Assembly: GCA_034440635.1 (NCBI GenBank)
Contig: JAOTON010000477.1
Location: forward strand, 1,054,501-1,118,500
Direction: 5' to 3'
Source: Lepas anatifera
Taxonomy: Eukaryota > Arthropoda > Thecostraca > Lepadidae
DNA length: 64,000 bases
Part shown: piece after piece, positions 37,345 to 48,041 of the stretch
Numbering within the stretch: position 1 is the first letter of the stretch
Layout: each line of letters opens with the position of its first letter
Translations under genes and position numbers: made by a program
The notes under the pieces: generated by a model
The model's database searches: none
What the model was told of the DNA's origin: nothing
Seen by the model: only the letters and a program-made list of their open reading frames with translations

Positions 37345-39556
37345 CAGTGTCCCAAAACCTGGGGTGCTGGGTGCAGAACGACACCCAGTCAAACAGAATT
37401 TTCCACTCACTTTTATATTTATTTTGCTGAATTTTCCACTCACTTCCAACAATACTTACTACTTTTGAATTTTACTCAACAATACTGACTACAAAGGCCA
37501 GTTCCATTGCCTCCTCTACCAACGTCCACTGGAAAAAGAGAGCAGCAGAATCGACTAGAAAATCGCCAAATTAACTCGGCTCTTATGGGCTTCTTTCGCT
37601 TTTCTGAAAGAAAATCTGGCGATTTCTATTTTTCTGGACAATTATACCTGGCATCCTTATCTCCACCGATTTCAGTGGAACAACATAATCGAAATTCTGG
37701 CGCAGGCAAGACGCTCAGTGCCCCCTCGGAGAAAGTTCCAGTGGGTGAACACCGCCACTAAATTCCACCACTCACAAAATTCGTGAGTGGAAAATTAGAC
37801 ACCCTAGCCTTGTGTTCCCAAAGAAATGAACTGACCGCTTTGAGAGATACATTTCTGGAAAGTAGTTTATCTGTGCACATGATTTCTAGGCTTACGTCCT
37901 TGAAAAGTTGTTCTTGTATTTCTGGTACCGAGAATAGTGAAAAACTATTTTTGGTCATATTTTTGTTAGAAACAATTATCTTGAAATTTGTATGCTAAGC
38001 AGCATATTTTTTGACATTGTATCGTAGAAAATTGACCATTTATTGCGAAGAAAATCATTTTTATCCGTATCAGCCCTTTATCGCTGCGTCCACGCCGTGT
38101 GACACCCAAATCCACTCACGACACCCTACGACACTCTAGGCATAAAAACGCTGATATTTTAGTTGAACTGAAAGTGTCCGGTATTTGAATATATTGAAAC
38201 TCTTCTTTTGAACAATCAACATTTTCATTAAATGAATTTTTCTGACAACAAGAATGCATCCAGTTACGCTTCAAACATCGGCACTTTTTTGTATGACTGG
38301 TCTACGGCGTGGACTTACCAAAACGCCGTCTTTACATCTAGTAAATAAAAGCGGCATCTTTAGGCTTTTTGAAAGGCAGGTGGCATAACGTTATTGACAA
38401 AACATTTTGTCTTCCTCTTTGTGTGATTTTATCTGTAAAATTTTCTAGCCTATAAGGATTCAGAAAATTAATTTAGGGCAATTTTTAAAATGCAAATTAT
38501 GTAGCTCAGGCGCCCGGCAGGCAGTAAGCGATCAGAAATTTAAAGTAGTAGTTGCTCTGACGCTGTCGCAACGGTCGCAACCCGCCGCGCCTGGCTGATG
38601 TAGACGAAAGGAAGAAACAAAACAGAAATAATAAGGCTGTAGCTTCGATTAGATTCATACAAAGCAGCATATTCATATGAAGGTGAGAATATATGTGAAG
38701 AGGAGCAGGGGAATTGACAAGTAAAGAAAAGAAACTTTAAGCAAGAGTCTGGAAGAGTTTATTGCCACGATAGAAAGTTTGTAGTTTCGTCTGGGTTACT
38801 CTAGTGTAAGCCAAGGCTCTACTGGGCCCTAGCATGGGTGCATGGAGGGGCGTGATTGAGGTCGTGGCCTGAAACCGATAACAGGTATAGGAGGGGCGTT
38901 GTCCCGGACAGAAAAACTATACAGTGTATGCTTGGATAATAAATTTTGGCACTAGGTATTGCATGAAAAATCCCTTCTTTATTTTTCACCACCTGCCGGT
39001 CTCGGAGGCCTCCTCTGCAGAGTTGGTCTAAGGGGGCCCCGATATTTCGTCTCAGAGGCTTTTTAGAGCTGGTCATATGGGAGAGGAGAGGAGGGGCACA
39101 ATAGTTGGTCTAGGGAAGCCCCCCAAGAGTTGGTCTTCATCCCACAAATGTTAGTCTTGGTGGCTCCCAGAGTTCTTTCCCCCGAAGGTTGGTCTCAGAG
39201 GCCCCCCAAAAAAAAGTTTTTCGTGACAACTCACCAATGCCTTAAAAAATAATTGGAGACTGCATCAGGGGGGTTTCGGTTGGTAAAGATTTACCTGTTT
39301 AACCCAAATTTTTCACATGGTAATGGTCAAACAATGCTGCTTGGCGACAATTTACAAATATTTACTTTGAGAAATTTAAACAAAATATCCATCCTCAGTT
39401 CAAACAAGGGCTCTGAAAGTTTACCACCTGAGTACCCAAATTGGGAAATTTTTACTCCACCGTACATTTTGAGGGGAATTTTCCACTCACTCACCATATA
39501 TTCCGAGCTGAATTTTCCACTCGACACCCTAGCTCAAAACCTATTTTGGGTCACTG
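37345..39556. mobile_element. hAT-type non-autonomous element, 2.2 kb
   Basis: The ends are CAGTGTCCCAAAA (left) and, reading inward from the right, CAGTGACCCAAAA: terminal inverted repeats with the hAT-style CAGTG start. It is flanked by acccgtag (37337-37344) and agccgtag (39557-39564), an 8-bp duplication with one mismatch taken from the minisatellite unit. Subterminal copies of gaattttccactcac occur near 37396, 37431, 39476 and 39512, and one is inverted near 37780. ORFs inside are under 110 codons and none resembles a transposase. Confidence 0.8.
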
Positions 39557-40316
39557 AGCCGTAGAGAGCAGATCCACTAGCAGAGAACAGGTCCCACCCG
39601 CAGAGAACAGGTTCACTAGCAGAGAACAGGTCCCATCCGCAGAGAACAGGTTCACTAGCAGAGAACAGATCCACTAGCAGAGAACAGATCCTCTAGCAGA
39701 GAACAGGTCCCACCCGTAGAGAACAGGTCCACTTGCAGAGAACAGATCCACTAGCAGAGAACAGGTCCCACCCGTAGAGAGCAGATTCACTAGTAGAGAA
39801 CAGATCTCACTCGTAGAGAGCAGATTCACTAGTAGAGAACAGATCCCACTCGTAGAGAACAGATTCACTTGTAGAGAACAGATCCACTAGTAGAGAACAG
39901 ATCCACTAGCAAAGAACAGATCCCACCCTGTAGAGAGCAGATCCACCAGCAGAGAACAGGTCCCACCTGCAGAGAACAGGTTCACTAGCAGAGAACAGGT
40001 CCACTAGCAGAGAACAGATCCACTAGCAGAGAACAGATCCACTAGCAGAGAACAGGTCCCATCCGCAGAGAACAGGTTCACTAGCAGAGAACAGGTCCAC
40101 TAGCAGAGAACAGGTCCACTAGCAGAGAACAGATCCACTAGCGGAGAACAGATCCACTAGCAGAGAACAGGTCCAACCCGCAGAGAACAGGTTCACTAGC
40201 AGAGACAAGTCCCACCCACAGAGAACAGGTTCACTAACAGAGAACAAGTCCCACCCGCAGAGAACAGGTTCACTAACAGAGAACAAGTCCCACCCGCAGA
40301 GAACAAGTCCCACCGC
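39557..40316. repeat. 19/20-bp minisatellite, right half
   Basis: It continues the array of 36722-37344 in the same phase and orientation, about 39 units. It ends with a few degenerate copies before unrelated sequence. Confidence 0.95.
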
Positions 40317-40363
40317 ACCCGGAAAGAACAAATTCCAAATGGCTCTTCTGATATGACGAACCT

Positions 40364-40382
40364 GGGCCCCATTTCATAAAAG
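40364..40382 (+). mobile_element. Inward-facing terminus GGGCCCCATTTCATAAAAG
   Basis: This 19-mer is exactly the reverse complement of 50856-50874. Both are followed inward by similar subterminal motifs (gtttcataaa/gtttcacaaa, acaccaca, tacgccg/tacgctg). Termini of this style are seen in several animal DNA transposons, possibly PIF/Harbinger; superfamily not certain. Further tacgctgca motifs at 41499-41505 and 41535 may be the decayed far end of a ~1.2 kb element. Confidence 0.55.
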
Positions 40383-41550
40383 TTGTAGAAATGCGACGTG
40401 TTTTACACCACATTCACCTGAAAAGTTACGCCGTACTCATAATCACGTTTCATAAAGAGCGGTGACATTCACGCGAAAGCGGCGTAGATATGAAATGCTG
40501 CGTGAATTACGCCCATTTCCAGAATGGAATTACCCCTTTCAAATATAACATATAGCTGCATTATTAACATTAAAAATGACATAAATACTTTTTAATAAAT
40601 TAGTTGAAAGAAAATGATTGTACTTATTTGCTCTTATTCGATTATTACGTTTCTCATGAACTTTTAGAAATACTGCGGAGAAAGACCGGGCTAACAGCAG
40701 ACGCAATAAATATACGACGCATTTGTTTATGGCAGTACCCCGTTTTTTAGGTAGTTACTGTCAAGAAGGCCCTCAAAAGGTTATTGTATTATTGTTGTGC
40801 AAGTTTCTTCAGTGGAATTCAAGTTGAATTGTGTTTACTAATCGTGAGTGAACTGTGAAAGGTGTGTGAACCCTATAATTTCGTGAAACTGTGAAAGGAA
40901 TAGTGAGTCAACGTCTTTGAAGAAGAACTAGATGCCAGTACTTACTTACCTATATCATCATTTTCGCCAGAGCCCTCAGTAGAGATACTTGGATTTTGTT
41001 TGTGACAAGCACCTTAAATTGAATTTTTACCCTCCATAGACTCCATATAACATCGTGTCAGTAGCAGCCTATCTAGGGTTCTGTACTCCCTAGACTGTAA
41101 AATAACAGTAACGGCAGAAAGTCTAAGTAAAAAAATCAATGTCAGCTTACCTGTATATTTGCATCAATAGCTATCATCATTCTTTGGCATACCAAATGAC
41201 CATAGAGCTCTACATATCAGCTCAATATAGTATGAGTAACTTGTACTTCAAACCTGTGCAAGGAAGAACTTGCACACCTTTTTATTTCAGTCTATTTTAC
41301 ATTCATAACTTTTTGTCCTTCACTACACTACCTAATTTTGCCAGAGATTCAGAATTTCAGGACAAATTATATTTTTTCATGTTTTGCTTCATTTTCTGAT
41401 AAATGTTACGCTGCTATTTCTTGCATAGCTTTTCAGGAGTGTTTGACATATTCAACGTATATGTTGTCTTCTATATTGAACAAGATTGGGAATATTCTAC
41501 GCTGCATGCCAGTACAGCGTAGTTTAGAGCAGCGTAACTTTGCAAGTACC

Positions 41551-43122
41551 TACAACTTGGCTATCTCAGTCAAAATCAGGTTATAAAGGTGCCTCATTCC
41601 CTTTAACGACGCACCAGCCTCTTGGATTATATGGTGTCGCCAACTCTCATCCTGTTCGGAGGGGTAGTCAGGTTATCCTCATTCACTGTCCCTGCCGGGG
41701 ATTTGAACCCGGAACCTATGGTGCAGGATACAAATGTGCTGCCTACTGCAACACAGCACCCCCCCCCCTCCGCCCTTAATAACTGGCTGGTCAGCTGGTT
41801 GAGCTTTTTCTCTAGTTGAGCACCTACTCAGATTTGGGTGCTATATGGCCTTGCAGGCTGGTGCCCTTAGCCCAAACTCAGATTTGGGTCTGGCTACGAG
41901 CGTGGTTTGTATGTGAGACCTGGGAGTAAGACAGTGTAGTAATGTAATAATCAAATGATCAGACTGGAGGCTGTAGGTATGCTATCCTGTGCTCACTCTG
42001 AACCTTCCTGTCGAGGAGATCAAGATGTTCCAGACTTCTTCCATGGAAGTTGTCGACTTACTCGTTCATGATCAGGGCGTGGAACTGTGTGTGAAGGAGG
42101 TAACGGCCGACTCCGAGGCTGTGTTCGGATACGACAGGAGGGACGGGTTCATCAGGGCTAGGCTTACTCACAGGCAGATGACTGGCAAAGTGAGGCCTGA
42201 GAAAGACCACGCAATGGTCTGCTTATAGAAAGGATGGATAACAAGTAAAGCTCATGTCTAATGTACTACGGAATCGATGTGTATTATATAATCTGTGTAG
42301 GATATTCGAGTGCCAGGTCATCTGCAAATGTATGATGGTGATTAAGACATACTCACAGTATTAAGCATGCGTCAGACAAATAAATACGGGAAACAAATAG
42401 AATTAGTCGTCAATCCGGTTTCTTTCAGAGCTGTGTGTCTCAAAATGCCCATGACGCAGGATAGCATACCTACAGCCTCCAGTCTGATCATGTGATTATT
42501 ACATTACTACACTGTCTTACTCCAAGGTCTCACATATAAACTATAAGCTAATAACATATAAACTAAACCAAAGTTGTTAAGTTGTTAAGCTAATAACTAT
42601 AAACTAACACATATAAACTCCTCATAAATCTCACATATATTAGGGCTGCCTCAAACAGTGTTTTAGGCAAGTATTATGTATTATATAATGTTTTATGTGT
42701 TTTGCCTGATGAAATCTGATATGCACGTGTACTGATATGTGATGTGTATGTGAATGCATGTGTGATATACACCATGAGTGTGAAATAAACATTATTATTA
42801 TTATTATAAACCACGATGGTAACCAGAAACAAATCTGAGTAGGTGCTCAACTAGAGAAAAAGCTCAACCAGCTGACCAGCCAAAGTTATTAAGGGTGGAG
42901 GGGGAGGGAGGGGGTGTTGCGTTGCAGTAGGCAGCACATCTGTATCCTGCACCATAGGTTCCGGGTTCAAATCCCCGGCAGGGCCAGTGAATGAGGACAA
43001 CCTGACTATCCCTCCCAACAGGATGAGAGTAGGCGACACCGTATAATCCAAGAGGCTGGTGCGTCGTTAAAGGGAATGTGGCACCTTCATAACGTGATTT
43101 TGACTGAGATAGCCAAGTTGTA
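41551..43122. mobile_element. Long inverted-repeat (fold-back) element
   Basis: The left arm (41551-~41990) is the reverse complement of the right arm (~42458-43122), which carries an extra AT-rich insertion around 42540-42810. Matching landmarks are tacaacttggctatctcag / ctgagatagccaagttgta, cattccctttaacgacgcac / gtgcgtcgttaaagggaatg, and ggtatgctatcctg / caggatagcatacc. Each arm includes a tRNA-like B-box segment (gggttcaaatcc). The ~470-bp centre is unique and holds a short ORF. The arms' outer ~60 bp coincide with the terminus of the TTAA MITE at 43067-43522. Confidence 0.8.
42025..42228 (+). CDS. 67-codon ORF inside the fold-back element, unknown
   Basis: The ORF starts at ATG 42025; the frame is open from 41989 and stops at TAG 42226. 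The product is a charged peptide (…VVDLLVHDQGVELCVKEV… then RRDGFIRARLTHRQMTGK) with no recognised domain. Codon use is GC-richer than the surrounding AT-rich DNA, which suggests a captured host fragment. A non-coding origin remains possible. Confidence 0.25.
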   Translation: MFQTSSMEVVDLLVHDQGVELCVKEVTADSEAVFGYDRRDGFIRARLTHRQMTGKVRPEKDHAMVCL

Positions 43123-43522
43123 AAGCATGCCGGAAAACCCGGTACTCAATATCTCATTTGTCTTGAAACTCGAAGCTTCCGTAGATAAAAGCTAAAACCT
43201 ACCTGAAATGTACCCCTCATGTACCCTGAGCAGCAGGCCACAGCTGTCAGTTGTTGGTGTGACGACATATGCTGACGTCACGGTGAGTATCAGCCAATCG
43301 AAGCCCTTGAAGCCTATTGAATATGGTAGTGGTTACCAGTTCATGACATCATACACAGGCAGATATTTATTTTTTCCCTTAGAGGCGCATTTTAGAAATC
43401 AAAATATTGAGCTTATTGTACATTTTTCAGAGAAATCAGGAATGGCTCAATGATTTTCGGCTAAAAGTACCCCTAATTACACTAAATTCCAGGATTCGAC
43501 CAAGGTGCCACATTCCCTTTAA
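43067..43522. mobile_element. TTAA-flanked MITE, 456 bp (second family)
   Basis: TTAA (43067-43070) is followed by AGGGAATGTGGCACCTT; the exact complement AAGGTGCCACATTCCCT is followed by TTAA (43519-43522). The 17-bp perfect inverted repeats and TTAA duplication suggest piggyBac-type mobilisation. The interior is AT-rich and non-coding. Isolated similar ends occur at 41585-41606 (within the left fold-back arm), 54304-54316 and 62403-62413. Confidence 0.85.
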
Positions 43523-46239
43523 ACGTCAGCAATTGCCAAAGTTGTTAAGGTTCAAAACTCGAGAAATCCCCCTATCATCAATACAAGGGGGTGACCAGGA
43601 AAGGGCCAGAGGGTGCCTAGGCCTCTCAGCAGCTGCCCGGGTATCCAGTGCAGGGTACTTTAACTACGGGTACAACCAAGTTTCCTACTAAATATAGTCC
43701 TCCATGATGACGTCACCGCCCTTTCCTACTAAGTTCTAGGAGATTCTACTAAGTTTTTGAATGATCAGCTGGAACATACCACGTTTGGGCGTATTTGGCA
43801 CCAATCTAGTATAAATCAAAATCAACTTGTTTCACCCATTTGACAGTAACCTTGATCTCAACGGAGAGCAGCGTATTTTACGTAAATCTAATGAAAAATT
43901 ATAACACTTCAAGAATTTTTGACAGGGCATGCATTTATTTCATCAACTCAGGCCTACTTAATAGCCGAGAGAAATAAATTTACCTTCGCTGAAGAGATCA
44001 CCGGTGTGTATTGTCTTCGCTGCAGGTACCACCAACAGCCAATCAAAGGTCGAAATCAACAGCCAATCAAAATCGAGATTAGTCTTACTGCAAACAGCTG
44101 TTAGTGCTGAACCTGTCCTTATTTTGACACGCTCTGGAAAATTTGTAAAATAATATTCTTCACTGGAGTTTTTGCAAAACGTCTGATGGTTTCACAAATA
44201 CAAATCTTTTAGCTTTCTGTTCAACCATATAAGTTTTGTTGATACAGTTCTAAAATAGGTTATTTAGGCTTCGAAAAGTGCAATTTCTCAATGCCCTGCT
44301 AGTAACTGTTGTGCCTCTCCAGCCATGATGACGTAATGCTGCCAAACAACTTGAACGGGGTCTGATCCAGTGCATCCGCCTGGCTACATATAGATCCGAC
44401 GTTTTGATGTTGGTAAACAAGTTACCGTGCTGAAAGGATACTGACAACAATCCATTGTGAAGTCAATGGAGACTTCAACGCTGTCCTACTGAAAACATGC
44501 CTTCAGAAAAGGCCTTTCCGCGCCCATTAAACGTAGATTCATCGGATTTGTTTTGCTTGCATCATGTTTGCAACATATATGACATAATAAAATTACTACT
44601 CTTAATCCGAAATCGGAAATTATTTTCTGACGACTTGGTCTACTAAACAACTATTTAGACGAGTCCAGCGCACTTTGTGCAATGTGCTCTTTAACAATTT
44701 GCAACGCGTGTGCCAGCTTGTCAGCCGAGCTCCAACGCACTCCAACTCTTGCCACCGGGATGCGAACGGATTCACTTAAACACAGTCCCCGAGCTCCCCA
44801 GCCCGACCTTCCCCCAAATATGCTCCGGCTCCTGATTCGCTTAGAATGGCTAAAAGCAGATTTTTGCTCGCGCTAGTGCCAGTGAAAATAATGAAGCAAA
44901 AGGACTACAGAGATGTGAATTCACGCGCTGTTCAAATAGTCAACGGCTCAAATAGTCCACATTTTAATGCGACCTAAATAACAAAGACCCATAGCCAGAA
45001 CGTCCCAATGAATAACTATCTAAATGTCCAATGATCAAATAGTCCACAAAGTGAGAAAATCAACAGATCAAAAGTACCAATGTTCACATGTCAGAAAACC
45101 AGAAATACTGCAGTAGAGGAAGAATGAAAATTTACACACTCCCCGACAGCTGAAGATCTTCCCCAACTATGTTGGCACGTTCGGACTTTTTCTGACCTCT
45201 GAAGTTCTCCCTCCAATATGTTGGAGTATCTATAGAAAATACATAGGTAGATGGAGGCTGTTTCTCTGGTGCTCTGAAGTGTTTGATAATTATCAATGTA
45301 CATTAATGTAAATATGTGTTTATACCTGCATGATCATTTACCCAAAATGTATTCTCCATACTAGAAGTTTTACATTGTCAGCAACACAAAAATGCATGAA
45401 ATAGTTATTTTAAATGACCTTACAAGTTATCATTTGCAGCACCCACCATCATTTTTGTACCCTTGACAACAATTATTAAAATACAATTGAAATGTGCTGG
45501 CAAAATGGAACGTAAATGAATATCCGAAAATATTTAGACAAACTACCAGACTGGTGCGCCTTGCCAGATCACTGCTTGCAGGGGTTGACCTTGCCGCAGC
45601 CCTCAGCTAAGCACCATCCTGGCGACCAGTGTTGAGACTGTGCGGCTTCACCATGGTACAGCTGACAGCGCTGTTAGTTATTTAACTTATCTTCCAGCAT
45701 TGCCAATGAGTCATTCACCAGACCTTCATTTCACTTCAACAATGAGGGTCTGAAGTACCTCTTGAGCAATTGTTCTAAACATCAAAATCTTTTTTTAATT
45801 TTTTTCATGCAATTCTATTGCTAGAAAAGGTCCGCCACCCATTTCAACGGGTAGCCAGGCGTGCCCCTCCGCGATCCCAACGACAACAGTACCCTTACGT
45901 TAACACCACCAGAACATAAAATATTACAAGTCGCGGCACGCCCTGCTATGAAAAAGAAAGTAACTTAAAGAAAGCATAATAAATATCATACTATTAGTAA
46001 AAACTGCCAGTAGTAGCTCCCTGTAAATATACATGGAGCAGGAATACAGGTCTATTTAGGTTAAATGCACAATAATTTAGCTCATTACTGGTTAGATTGT
46101 TAGTCTTTTTCCAAACGGGACTACCCAAAACTGGAGATTCGGGTTAGCCCCTCCGAGATTCTGGCGAAAAGATAGAGGCCTAGTAACATTCGCCAGAGAA
46201 CTCGGAAGACAGTAAGCAAATTAGGGCAGACATGCAGGC
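43523..46239. other. Gene-free AT-rich stretch
   Basis: Only small direct duplications are seen, such as agccaatcaaa near 44037 and 44063. No exon, terminus or RNA gene is supported. Confidence 0.45.
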
Positions 46240-46351
46240 ATAGGCAAGCAAGAAGCAAGCAGCGCGGGGGGGGGGGAGCAAGCAAGCAAGCAAGCAAGCA
46301 GGCAAATTAGCAAGCAAGCGCAGCAGGGAGTCAGACACACGCATGCACGTA

Positions 46352-46383
<32 letters not shown>

Positions 46384-46386
46384 CTT
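46240..46386. repeat. Compound microsatellite (GCAA)n and (ACGC)n
   Basis: A caagcaagcaag run, a G-run and an acgcacgcacgc run lie within ~150 bp. Confidence 0.95.
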
Positions 46387-46795
46387 TTAACCCCTCATTT
46401 TTAGATTCTTTTGTGGTAAGCTTGAATTAAAAAAAAACGGACAGATATTGGCAACAATCCCCACGGAAACTAGTTCCGCGACTTTCTCTTGTTCTATAAA
46501 CATGGAAAGACAAGAAATAACACTTGTCTTCTCTTAAGGCACCTATAAACTAAAACAAAATTTTACATTATAAACAAACAAATCGATACAATAGACAAAC
46601 TGAAGTGACTTCGCCGCAGAAATGCAGACATGTTCCATTGCAGCTGACAGCACTACTAGCACATTTTGGTTGGTGGTAGTTATCGCATAATTCCAATTGA
46701 TTTCGTAGAAAATGGCTTTCAAAACAAATTGTTTACCTGCCAGAAACAGCCTAAAGATACCCTTCACCCCACCGGTGGAAAAACGGATCGTGGGG

Positions 46796-46879
46796 GAAAT
46801 ATTACCCACAATGCATCTTGGTCCACTGCCATCAGGAGAAATATTACCGACAATGCATCTCGGTCTACTGCGACCAGGG
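46796..46879. repeat. 42-bp tandem duplication
   Basis: gaaatattacccacaatgca starts at 46796 and again, nearly identical, at 46838. A truncated third start precedes the retroelement tail. Confidence 0.8.
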
Positions 46880-46886
46880 GAAGTAT

Positions 46887-47650
46887 TTATTTATTTATTT
46901 ACACTGTAGCTGACCGTTCCGCACAAAATGGGTTATTCAGAGGCCATTGTCATACACATCAGAGTGCCTTATCAGAAGAATGGGTAAACAATCCGAGGTA
47001 AAAGGCACCCTAACTAAAAACAAAAAATGCAAGGTAAAATCGTGTCCCATTCTGATCATAAAGATACAACAGCTGCCTACTATCAATAGCTAACACCACA
47101 CATACATCAGTTCCCGTTCACGATATTCCCAGCTAACCTTTTAAAAGAAGAATAGCTTAGTGTGTTCCAGTGACTTAAACTATCATAATAACGATTAAAA
47201 AGGTGACCTGAACGATAAGAAAATGTCATTTTGCCGTGGTTGCTCCGAGGCCTCTCTAAAAACAGGTGTTCTGATTGACGTGTCTCACGCGCAAATACGT
47301 CACGATTGAGACGGAACTTGGATGACAATATTGATGGCTCGCCGTTCACAAGTAATTTGTACAATAAACATAAGTCGAAGTACTTGACAAATTGATGTGA
47401 GTTCAGCCAACCCAGCTCTTGAATGGCATCAGAAATGTGGTCGTGTTTTCTACGATGCGATATAACCCGAGCCGAAAAGTTTCAGACCTTTTGAATTTTG
47501 TTCAGCATGTCTGCTGATGTCCACTAGACACTTGCACACAGTACCGCAAATGAGAGAATATAAGAGAATCAATGATTCTAGGCATAACACAACGTGGTAG
47601 CAAATGTCTGGCAAAAGTATTACCCACAAATCCTCACAACTTTGGAGTAC
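46887..47650 (-). mobile_element. Non-LTR retrotransposon remnant (reverse transcriptase C-terminus)
   Basis: On the minus strand, translated fragments in order match the thumb and C-terminal region common to CR1/jockey-like reverse transcriptases: FARHLLPR, SLIFSHLRYC, LNKIQKV, ARVISHRRKHDHI, ELGWL, LLYKLLVNGEPSILSS, RETRQSEHLF, GKMTFSYRSGHLFN, SSFKRL. The last ~120 codons are in one frame (47107-47364 and upstream), interrupted by a TGA near 47485; a frameshift lies near 47530 and another near 47620. The 3' end has a (AAAT)n tail on the minus strand (46887-46905), as is usual for such elements. Endonuclease and catalytic palm are absent, so this is a dead 5'-truncated copy. Confidence 0.75.
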
Positions 47651-47964
47651 CCGTCCTTTACTACCCTGTTTTGACTCAACATAGTCAGTAAAATTTAATA
47701 CAACCTTCAGTCAAGTAACGTTCTCCTATGTATCGCCTCTCAATTGTGAATACACGCAAAGACGCTTTTCATGCAAATGCCTCTGCCGCTTCTTCGGTGC
47801 TGCCTGTCATACACTTCCGACACTGACGAAGTGACACGTGTGTGTTCTGTCCGGGCATAATGATCCGGAACTGATGCCAGCTCACTTGCATCTCATGCAT
47901 TGCAACAGGCGTCAGAAGGGTAAATGGGCTCAACAGCTGCAGACCTCGGCTTCCGGCGAGTAGG

Positions 47965-48009
47965 TATAAGAACGGAAGCGTCCGAGGGGTCCTTATCGCA
48001 GAGATCAGT
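47965..48009 (+). promoter_or_regulatory. Candidate core promoter of the CUB-protease gene
   Basis: TATAAG lies at 47965-47970 and an arthropod-type initiator TCAGT at 48005-48009, 33 bp ahead of the ATG. The TATA-to-initiator distance (about 42 nt to the A) is longer than the usual ~30, so the real start could be slightly upstream. Confidence 0.4.
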
Positions 48010-48041
48010 CTGTGCATCAAGTGGTAAGTGCTTCAGTTGAA

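Noticed and set aside
37162..37452. Leu/Ser/Cys-rich minus ORFs in the 19/20-bp arrays
   Set aside because: Direct translation of the minisatellite, with no independent support.
36722..40316. CRISPR-like array
   Set aside because: Repeat units are contiguous with no unique spacers, in eukaryotic sequence; it is a minisatellite.
48012..48041. Upstream in-frame extension of the protease from a GTG codon
   Set aside because: GTG initiation is not expected in an animal nuclear gene; ATG 48042 is followed at once by a signal peptide.
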